A stretch of DNA of 50,094 bases from Myxococcota bacterium (lineage in GTDB: Bacteria; Myxococcota_A; Polyangia; Polyangiales; Houyiibacteriaceae): assembly GCA_020629955.1 (NCBI GenBank), contig JAHDCI010000015.1, forward strand, positions 1,397-51,490, written 5' to 3'. The notes beneath the pieces were generated by a model that worked only from the letters and a program-made list of their open reading frames with translations, was not told where the DNA came from and made no database searches. Shown here piece after piece: positions 43,886-50,094 of this stretch (the stretch's first letter is position 1; every line of letters begins with the position of its first letter). A program made the translations under genes and the position numbers.

Positions 43886-45322
43886 ATGAGTTTCGCTCCG
43901 CCGGTTGAAATCGCCCGTTTCCTCTTTTCTCGAGGATCTCGCTGGGAAGCTGCGCTCATCCTACGGGCAACGAGTAAGCGAAATCCGGAGGACGCGAGCG
44001 CGCGTGGCGTGCTTCAAACGATTGAACGAACCCACGAGTTTCCGCCTGGGGTCGCTTCGGAGCCATCGATTCCGTTGGTGGATCGCTGGATACGCGACGG
44101 GATGCTCGTTGAAGCTCTAGCTGTCCTCGGCGGCTTCGAGCTTGGTGGACCGGCGGAGGAATGGGCCTCTCTGCTCGGTGAGTTGCTCGCGCCCGTTCCG
44201 GCACACGCGGGGGAAGTCTTTGTCACGGCACACGCGGCCCTACTTGCGGGTGCTGCGCCGATCGCGCTGGCGACGCTGACCGATATCGAGTCCGCCCAGA
44301 GCCTCCCGACGTGGGCCCAGCGCCGCCTCGAACTGCTTCGGTGGATGTTGCTCGACAATGCCGAGGAAGCGCCCGAACTTGCGGTGGAAGCCTCCACGCA
44401 TTGGCTCGCGGCGGCGATGAAAGAGCCACTCGGTCAGCGAAGCATCGAAGGGGCGCTTCGGGAAGCTCGGGCATGTGCGAATCGAGCACCGGGCGATGCG
44501 GACGCGGTCGAGCTTGCCCGCCTTCTCGACGTCCTCGTTCGAGAGATGAACCATCACGTGGCTGATGTGCTCACGAGCATGAAGACAGTGCCCGTATATG
44601 GACGGCCCGCCGCCGCGATGCAGCTTCAGATGGCGAACTTCAAGGGCGCTCGCGAGATCTACGCTCAGCAGTTGAAGAACCGATCGGGAGATCGAGAGCT
44701 GCGCGAGCTGCTCGACGCGGTGAAAGGCGTGGAGAGGGTTCTCGAAGGAAGGGCGATCGTCGACAAACGTTTCGCGAAACCGATCGATCGACCTCCACCT
44801 CCTGTTTATCGGGCGCCTCCCGCGGTCTATCGAACGCCACCTTCTGTTCCTCCAGAGGGCGCAGACCTCAGCGAGACGTGGCAGGATGAAACCCGCGCTG
44901 CGAACTCAGGAGAGCTGCCGCTGCAGGCGTTTTCCGATGATGTCACCGCGTCGCATTCGATTCCGCGACCTGCTCCGAGCATGCCGACGGGGGATTTGCC
45001 CGTGGTGAAGGTTCGGGCTCCGGAGCCTTCTTTTTCGGATGTCACGCTCGCCTCAAGTCAATCCGCCAAGCTCGCTGACGAGGATTTGGGTTCCGTCTTC
45101 GAAGAGCTTCATCACGAAGCCGGCGTTGAATCGATGGATGACGTCACATCGGTTGGCGCGCCTCCTTCGGCGCCTGAACCCGAGCGGTCGGCATCCGAGA
45201 CGACCGATGTCGAAGTCGTGCTCCCCGGCGCGGACTCGCCGGAAGAGAGGGTTCAGCACGATGATAAAACCGACGTCGTTATTCTTCGAGCACAACTCAT
45301 AGGAGACGTTTCCGATGACTGA
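43886..45322 (+). CDS. helical-repeat protein with a long disordered C-terminus
   Basis: 478 residues; ATG 43886, no ribosome site. Residues 1-280 are helical and look TPR-like (EIARFLFSRGSRWEAALILRATSKRNPEDASA, LVDRWIRDGMLVEALAVL), with WAQRRLELLRWMLLDNAEEAPELAVEA in the middle. Residues ~290-478 are Pro-, Ser- and acid-rich, with PPPPVYRAPPAVYRTPP and SDDVTASHSI-type runs, so mostly disordered and plausible kinase targets. No signal peptide. It overlaps the receiver gene by 8 bp and lies 150 bp after the kinase gene. I do not recognise a named family; a signalling scaffold is an inference from context. Confidence 0.8.
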   Translation: MSFAPPVEIARFLFSRGSRWEAALILRATSKRNPEDASARGVLQTIERTHEFPPGVASEPSIPLVDRWIRDGMLVEALAVLGGFELGGPAEEWASLLGELLAPVPAHAGEVFVTAHAALLAGAAPIALATLTDIESAQSLPTWAQRRLELLRWMLLDNAEEAPELAVEASTHWLAAAMKEPLGQRSIEGALREARACANRAPGDADAVELARLLDVLVREMNHHVADVLTSMKTVPVYGRPAAAMQLQMANFKGAREIYAQQLKNRSGDRELRELLDAVKGVERVLEGRAIVDKRFAKPIDRPPPPVYRAPPAVYRTPPSVPPEGADLSETWQDETRAANSGELPLQAFSDDVTASHSIPRPAPSMPTGDLPVVKVRAPEPSFSDVTLASSQSAKLADEDLGSVFEELHHEAGVESMDDVTSVGAPPSAPEPERSASETTDVEVVLPGADSPEERVQHDDKTDVVILRAQLIGDVSDD

Positions 45323-45788
45323 GGCGAGTGGTCCTGGTTGGACATTTCCTCCCCGTCCGGATTCGGATGGCCGCGCGGTGGTTCTTTACGTCGACGTCGA
45401 TGATCAGAGCTGGGACGTTGCTAGTGAAGGCTTACGCCGAGGTTATCGCTTGCTGCGCGCACGAGGTGATCGCGAAGCGTGCGCGTTGATTCGCCAGTAC
45501 GCGGAAGATCTCGTTGCCGTCATGCTCGATGTCGATCTCCCCGGCTCCGTGCTCGATGGAATCTTGCTAACTCGGATCTTGCGCGGACGCGTACCGGCTC
45601 AGGCGATGCCTCCTTTTGCGAGGGACCTGCCCGCGATCGACGCCCCGATTCTACTCGTGACCGGATCGCCCGATGACTACTCCGAGAGCGAGGTGCTTCG
45701 CTATGGAGGGGACCGCCTTTTGCTGAAGCCTCTCCGCTTGGCGCGGGTGACGATGGCCGTCACCGATTGGCACCTCGCGCGAAGCTAG
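45315..45788 (+). CDS. single-domain response-regulator receiver protein
   Basis: 157 residues, all receiver domain with a ~20-residue N-terminal extension. The acidic pair Asp29-Asp30 (LYVDVDD), phosphoacceptor Asp72 in AVMLDVDLPG, Thr116 in LLVTGSP and Lys138 in LLLKPL complete the conserved site. An insertion near 90-105 (RGRVPAQAMPPFARDLPA) is longer than usual. No output domain, so it likely acts as a phosphate sink or binds a partner. The start lies 8 bp inside the upstream gene. The stop codon TAG is also the outermost three bases of palindromic element copy 3. Confidence 0.85.
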   Translation: MTEASGPGWTFPPRPDSDGRAVVLYVDVDDQSWDVASEGLRRGYRLLRARGDREACALIRQYAEDLVAVMLDVDLPGSVLDGILLTRILRGRVPAQAMPPFARDLPAIDAPILLVTGSPDDYSESEVLRYGGDRLLLKPLRLARVTMAVTDWHLARS

Positions 45789-45950
45789 CGCGTGGATCGT
45801 ATCGATGGGAGGGAAGTTCTTTCGCCAGGGGCGCCGAGGCGAGCTTCGAAAGGCGAACGAAATGCCGAGAATATTGAAAGAAGAGCGAAAAACTCGGATC
45901 GGCGTCCCTAGCGCGCCCTTCTAGCAGCAATCGATTTGAACCACGCGCTA
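45786..45950. repeat. palindromic intergenic element, copy 3
   Basis: 165 bp filling the whole gap between two convergent genes. Terminal inverted repeats of 21 bp (45786-45806 and 45930-45950) differ at three positions; the tip is TAGCGCGTGG. The loop AATGCCGAGAATATTGAAAG and a following ACTCGGATCGGCG match copies 1 and 2. Each tip's TAG is the stop codon of the gene on that side. Confidence 0.87.
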
Positions 45951-46595
45951 AGGAAGTGGCAGCCGGAGTGTTTCGTGAATCGGGCCGACAGGTTCGATGG
46001 ATCGCTCTTGGGTCGCGGCCAGGCCTACGCCTACGCCGGCGCCGACGACCACCACCGCGATGATCGTCCAGAACCACCATTTCGACGCGATGCCGGAATC
46101 CTCCTCGTTGACGGAATCGGCGGGCCGATTGCTTTCGCTCGCCTGGCCTCCGGCCGCTGCAACGCTCTCGGGGCGGACGTCCACTTGCCCGGATTCTGCC
46201 TGCCCGGATTCCGCTTCGGCGACGGAACGCTCCAGGATTTCAATTCTGCGTTCCGCGTCATTTCGGTTTGGCGCATCGGGCAGAGCCTCGAGGAAGGCAC
46301 GGTAGGCATTGAGAGCTTCTTGGTCGTTGCGAAGCCGGTCGTTCGCGACCCCGATATTAAAGAGCAACTCGGGTCTCCCGCTCAGCTCGTGAGAACGTGA
46401 GAAGTGGGTCAGCGCCTCCTCGTATCGGCCGTCGGATAAGGCCCGCTCACCGATCTGAAAATGCAGCCTCGCCTCCTCGTCGCGGGAGCCCTCCGCCGCT
46501 TCGGGAGAGCCCTCGGGAGCGTCCGCATTTTGCGCGAGGGCGCTGGAGCTCGTCGTCAAAAGTGCGAGGAATGATATCGAAAGGAAGGTCTTCAT
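45948..46595 (-). CDS. TPR protein with signal peptide and C-terminal membrane helix
   Basis: 215 residues. Signal peptide 1-21 (ALA-QN). TPR region ~40-115: ARLHFQIGERALSDGRYEEALTHFSRSHELS and ELLFNIGVANDRLRNDQEALNAYRAFLEALP, about two to three repeats. A polar linker with a GQAESGQ repeat follows, then a membrane helix at ~172-192 and a short tail ending at TAG, which belongs to palindromic element copy 3. Inferred: a periplasmic TPR scaffold anchored in the inner membrane, of a kind frequent in Myxococcota. The start overlaps the stop of the upstream GLUG lipoprotein gene by 4 bp (ATGA), so the two probably work together. Confidence 0.87.
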   Translation of the reverse strand: MKTFLSISFLALLTTSSSALAQNADAPEGSPEAAEGSRDEEARLHFQIGERALSDGRYEEALTHFSRSHELSGRPELLFNIGVANDRLRNDQEALNAYRAFLEALPDAPNRNDAERRIEILERSVAEAESGQAESGQVDVRPESVAAAGGQASESNRPADSVNEEDSGIASKWWFWTIIAVVVVGAGVGVGLAATQERSIEPVGPIHETLRLPLP

Positions 46596-49500
46596 GGTCC
46601 GGTCCAGGGTTCCAAGGATCTCAAAGTGAGCTGGCCGCTGTAGACGTGCCAGTTCGCATCAAAGGTTTCGTCTACGCAGACGTAGCGCTCCGGTGTGTGG
46701 ATCCCCTCGCTGGGCAAGGTGGCGAGAGACCCTCGAAGCGGCGCGCAGCCATTTGAGAAGAATGCGCGATTGTCCGGGTGATGTTCACGTTCTTCGAAGA
46801 GTGCCGCGAATTGGCCGACGCGACCTACGCTGCCTTCTTCGCATGTGTCCGAGCCGTCGGAGTCGGTACACGCCCCGACGCGTCCGTAAAAGAGTGCGTT
46901 CTGAAACGAGGGCGCTCGCACGGGCGAGCTCGGGTTCACGGAGTGAAAGCCTCCGGCACTGAAGCTCTCCGCGGAGGTGACGGTCGCTCGGACGAGGCAA
47001 TGTTCACAATGCCCGAACGATCCCATCACGCCCATGGCCCGTCCGATGTCGGCATTGCCGCTCGCGTGTATGCGCCCGTCGACCAAGATCTCGGAGAGCA
47101 ACCCGCCGTTGGGGTTGATGACGATTCCGGCGCTCGCGCGACCCGCGATGACGGACCCCGAGAAACGCAACCTCGAGAGACTCGCCCCGAGCGCTGAAGC
47201 GTAGACGATACCAGATGCGCCGAAGCCACCCTCCACGCGACCGCTCACAAAGATATTCCTCAGGCGCCCCTCCGCGACGACACGCTCCGCGACGGCGGCA
47301 ACGCGTGAATCCGGGTCGGAGTTCAAGACGCTCAGATCGTCGACTCGCACGTTCTCAATGGCGCCGGCGATGTCACGCGCCAGGCCGACGGTGACCGGCT
47401 CGTCCCCCGCGCAAGATCGGAGCCCGCGAATATGGAGGTTCGAGACCGTCGTTTCTTCGGGAATGGTTCCGAAGAGCCCGTTGGCTGAAAGATCTACTCC
47501 GAGCGTTACGTTCGAGACTTGATGTCCGTTCCCGTCGAAGTTTGTTGGCCACGGCCTCGTCTCCGTTCGCGACCCGACGCTCAAGTCGCAAGCAAGTCGG
47601 TAGAACGCGCCGGGCGTGCGAGTCGCCGCATCCAAATGATCTACGCTACAGATTCGATGAGGATCGATGCGTGTACCCCCTCTTGTGAACCCTTCGCGCG
47701 GATCGCAGTCGGGGTCGATCGGTCCAATACAACCGGGCTCTTCGGTATCGAACGCCAGGCAATCGCGCATGGGCGCGATTGGGTTTGGTGCCTGGCAGTT
47801 CGGAACAGCGGCGCAGTTTCGGTCCTCGCTGAGCAGCCGGAGAGCGCCACCGGGGGAGTGCATTGCGCTCCACGTCTCGCCGCCGAGATTCGGACCTTCA
47901 GGCGTCGCCGTGCAGATGCCAGCGGCGCCTTCCTCCCTTTCGGCGAGGCGGGTCGGAGTGCCGATCAGTTCGTCGGGATATTGGTCCGGAGAAGTGTCAC
48001 AGTAGTCTCGGTAGTAGAACTCGCTCGTCTCCCCGGCTGCGTTCTCTGTCGAAAAGCCCGGTTGTGCGGAAGAGCAAGCGTCGGAGGAACAACTCGTGGT
48101 CACCGGCCCGTCGATGATGAGGCGTTCACCGTGCGCCCGGCGTTCGTTCATTCCTGGCGAATGACCTGCAAATCCGCCCCCAAAGGCGACTTCGGAGGTA
48201 AGTTCGGCCAGCATTATGCAATCCTCCGCGTACACGGAGCTATTGAAGAGCCCGGCAGAGCGCACCCCAGTGCCGCGTCGCGCTTGCAACTCACCACGAA
48301 CCGCTCCTCGGCGAACTCGCGAATAGTTCGGGTTCCGGATGAGCCCGCTCGCGCTGACGCCAAGGACCTTGCCGGAGAACGAAACGTCCTCGAAGAGTGC
48401 CGTAGTCAGCGAGCCTCCTTCGGTTTCGGAATCGTCGAAGTTTGTGCCGGCGTCGCTGACCGTAAGAATCAACCCGGCAGCGTGCTCGAAGGCGCGAACA
48501 AAGGAATCTTCGAAGTGCACGTCCTGCAGTACGAAGAGGCTTTGGGATTCTGGCCGAAGCTCCGTACCAGTCGTCGTTCGGGCGAAGCCGGCTGCGTTGT
48601 CGATGCCGCTCCCGACGTAGGCGTTCCGCACCCGAATATGTCTTCCAAGGAACCCGGCTTCGACGCGCTGCGCGAGTCCGCCAGTGGCGACATCCGGGTT
48701 GCGCACATCGAGACCATTAAAAACAACATTCTCAATCGTGGAATCTTCGCCGATGTTTCCAAAGACTCCGTGTGTTGAGGCGAGATTGCGAATCTCATGA
48801 AAGTGTCCGTCGAAGTGGCCTTGAAAAGTGTTTGCGGAAGCGTTCGGTAGAGGCGCCCACCCGAGGTCCAAATCGCAGCCGAGCACAAAGTGGCGCGGCA
48901 GTCCCTCGGGCCCTTCGAGCATCTCTCGAAAGTGATCCGGGGAGCAGATGGGTACGATACCGTCTACGACGGTTAGGAAGTCCTCAGGAAGTCCGCGGCA
49001 GATTCCTTCGAGTGTGCCGGGGAGACATCCGCTCGAACCCGTGGGTACCCTCGCTGGCGGTTCTAACTCGACAGTCGTTCGATCGCGACCGCCCGGATGG
49101 CACGTCGTGAAGTAGCTGCAGGTTCCGCTCCCGCAATCCGTATTTGCTCGGCAGGTTGCGCGGAGCTCGCACGGGCCGCAGCTTCCGCCGCAATCCACGC
49201 CCGTTTCGTTCCCGTCGAGCGTGCCGTTTCCGCATTGGCTCGGTCGGCAAACGTCCGCTTGGCACGATCCGCTTACGCAGTCTTCATTGGCGTTGCACGA
49301 GCGCCGTTCGGGACAGAGGCCGCAACCGCTCTCCGCCCCACAATCGATATCGATTTCGCTCCCGTTCCTTACGCCATTGTCGCAACTTGGGAGACAATAT
49401 TTCTCCGTGGTTGGATGTCGCACGCCGCACACCGTTGAGAGACAGTCTTCGTCCGACGCGCATGTTGCCTCGTCGCACGCAAGGCAGCTGCCGCCGCAGT

Positions 49501-50035
49501 CGACATCTGTCTCATCGCCGTCTTGGGCGCCGCTCGTGCAATGTTCGGGAAGCGGTGGGTTGGTATCCTCCGCAGTATCCTCGGAGGCGTCGGTGCTCGT
49601 GTCTTCTTCCGCGTCGAACCCAGCATCCACGCTGGAATCGATCGATGCGTCACGGACGACCTGCAGATCCGAGCAATCAAGGCCCTCGGGGTTGATGTCG
49701 GTCGAGATGTCGAGCGGACCGCCCATGAGCGTTGTCAGATCGATCCTTGCGACGCCGACGACGCCGGGAAGATAGGTTCCAGCGTACGCCATCGTTCGAC
49801 CGCCGGAGGTTACGCTGAGACGGAAGCCTGGAGCGTCCGAAGTTTGCTGGAGCGTTAAGCAGCGGGAGCCTTGTAAGTCCACCGGCGTCATCGTTCCGGG
49901 CTCGGGTCCCGCTTCGACGACGAGGTCTCCAGGGCCTTCGAAGACCACGACAACTCCAGTCGGAGCCGCGCACCCCGAGAAGAGTAGGGTGAGCACGACG
50001 AGGTGCGCTGCGCTCGCGATGTGAACTGTTCTCAC
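46592..50035 (-). CDS. Cys-rich lipoprotein with two GLUG-type beta-helix regions
   Basis: 1147 residues from GTG 50035, supported by GGAG 6 nt upstream and by a 4-bp GTGA overlap with an upstream gene; a longer frame to the window edge belongs to that neighbour. Signal peptide with lipobox FSGC (Cys22). After a ~110-residue beta domain and an Asp/Thr linker come Cys-rich modules of the type NG-x-DG-x-ET-x-VDCGGSC (residues ~165-310). Two beta-helix regions of GLUG type follow, each with a lead-in ICSPDHF / ICSVDHL, a strand like FVLGCDLDL / FYRLACDLSV, FDGHFHEIRNL / FDGNGHQVSNV and GVFGNIGEDSTIENVVF / GLFGTIPEETTVSNLHI. Such helices are usually adhesins or carbohydrate binders. Ends SLEPWTGP, near-identical to the upstream paralogue's end. 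Confidence 0.87.
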   Translation of the reverse strand: MRTVHIASAAHLVVLTLLFSGCAAPTGVVVVFEGPGDLVVEAGPEPGTMTPVDLQGSRCLTLQQTSDAPGFRLSVTSGGRTMAYAGTYLPGVVGVARIDLTTLMGGPLDISTDINPEGLDCSDLQVVRDASIDSSVDAGFDAEEDTSTDASEDTAEDTNPPLPEHCTSGAQDGDETDVDCGGSCLACDEATCASDEDCLSTVCGVRHPTTEKYCLPSCDNGVRNGSEIDIDCGAESGCGLCPERRSCNANEDCVSGSCQADVCRPSQCGNGTLDGNETGVDCGGSCGPCELRATCRANTDCGSGTCSYFTTCHPGGRDRTTVELEPPARVPTGSSGCLPGTLEGICRGLPEDFLTVVDGIVPICSPDHFREMLEGPEGLPRHFVLGCDLDLGWAPLPNASANTFQGHFDGHFHEIRNLASTHGVFGNIGEDSTIENVVFNGLDVRNPDVATGGLAQRVEAGFLGRHIRVRNAYVGSGIDNAAGFARTTTGTELRPESQSLFVLQDVHFEDSFVRAFEHAAGLILTVSDAGTNFDDSETEGGSLTTALFEDVSFSGKVLGVSASGLIRNPNYSRVRRGAVRGELQARRGTGVRSAGLFNSSVYAEDCIMLAELTSEVAFGGGFAGHSPGMNERRAHGERLIIDGPVTTSCSSDACSSAQPGFSTENAAGETSEFYYRDYCDTSPDQYPDELIGTPTRLAEREEGAAGICTATPEGPNLGGETWSAMHSPGGALRLLSEDRNCAAVPNCQAPNPIAPMRDCLAFDTEEPGCIGPIDPDCDPREGFTRGGTRIDPHRICSVDHLDAATRTPGAFYRLACDLSVGSRTETRPWPTNFDGNGHQVSNVTLGVDLSANGLFGTIPEETTVSNLHIRGLRSCAGDEPVTVGLARDIAGAIENVRVDDLSVLNSDPDSRVAAVAERVVAEGRLRNIFVSGRVEGGFGASGIVYASALGASLSRLRFSGSVIAGRASAGIVINPNGGLLSEILVDGRIHASGNADIGRAMGVMGSFGHCEHCLVRATVTSAESFSAGGFHSVNPSSPVRAPSFQNALFYGRVGACTDSDGSDTCEEGSVGRVGQFAALFEEREHHPDNRAFFSNGCAPLRGSLATLPSEGIHTPERYVCVDETFDANWHVYSGQLTLRSLEPWTGP

Positions 50036-50094
50036 GGTCCGCTCCACGGCTCTAGGCTTCGAATGGTGATCGCGCCGCCCCACTCGTGCCATCG
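50032..50094 (-). CDS. 3' end of a paralogous lipoprotein gene (partial)
   Basis: The last 20 residues and stop of a gene running into the window from the right: WHEWGGAITIRSLEPWSGP then TGA. The downstream gene ends VYSGQLTLRSLEPWTGP, so the two are paralogues arranged in tandem. The stop overlaps the GTG start of the downstream gene by 4 bp (GTGA). Only this fragment is visible. Confidence 0.8.
   Translation of the reverse strand, partial: RWHEWGGAITIRSLEPWSGP

Overview
This GC-rich 50 kb window looks like chromosome from a member of the Myxococcota (myxobacteria and relatives). The evidence is the number of exported Cys-rich lipoproteins, a MopE-type metal-binding motif, a protein with a MYXO-CTERM-like C-terminus, two eukaryote-like Ser/Thr kinases with transmembrane segments, and TPR/OmpA/receiver proteins. 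Family or genus cannot be set from sequence alone. I saw no rRNA, tRNA, CRISPR array, phage genes or transposase.

Layout. 0.2-8.0 kb (minus): a LOG-family nucleotide hydrolase coupled to a kinase with a sigma-factor-like N-terminus; a METTL9/DREV-like methyltransferase coupled to an exported GH113-like glycosidase; a disintegrin-like/LamG lipoprotein. 8.3-16.6 kb (plus): a lipoprotein with two papain-like (NlpC/P60-type) centres, a GNAT-like protein, bioD, and a 12-repeat Cys-rich lipoprotein. 16.7-21.0 kb (minus): an RND pump with its lipoprotein adaptor. 21.2-28.4 kb: a vWA lipoprotein, an orphan Pro/Glu-rich protein (minus), a MYXO-CTERM-like surface protein, a TMTC-like GT-C/TPR membrane protein and a patatin. 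28.7-30.5 kb (minus): an S37-like peptidase. 30.7-38.2 kb (plus): a 1918-residue lipoprotein with 30 disintegrin-like units, then an OmpA protein and a small lipoprotein with a duplicated domain. 38.3-45.8 kb (plus): enolase, a biotin-carboxylase-like protein that has lost catalytic residues, a kinase with a predicted periplasmic propeller, a helical-repeat protein and a single-domain receiver. 45.9-50.1 kb (minus): a TPR membrane protein and a GLUG-repeat lipoprotein, preceded by the last residues of a paralogue.

The strongest unexplained structures are three copies of a 160-186 bp palindromic intergenic element (11.6, 22.3 and 45.8 kb) with shared terminal inverted repeats and a shared asymmetric loop. 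In the third copy both tips supply the stop codons of the two convergent genes. Other notable points are the bacterial disintegrin-like arrays with 543-bp higher-order repeats, the sigma-like/kinase fusion, the METTL9-like enzyme and the degenerate biotin carboxylase next to enolase. Gene pairs repeatedly overlap by exactly 4 bp (ATGA or GTGA), so translational coupling seems common here.
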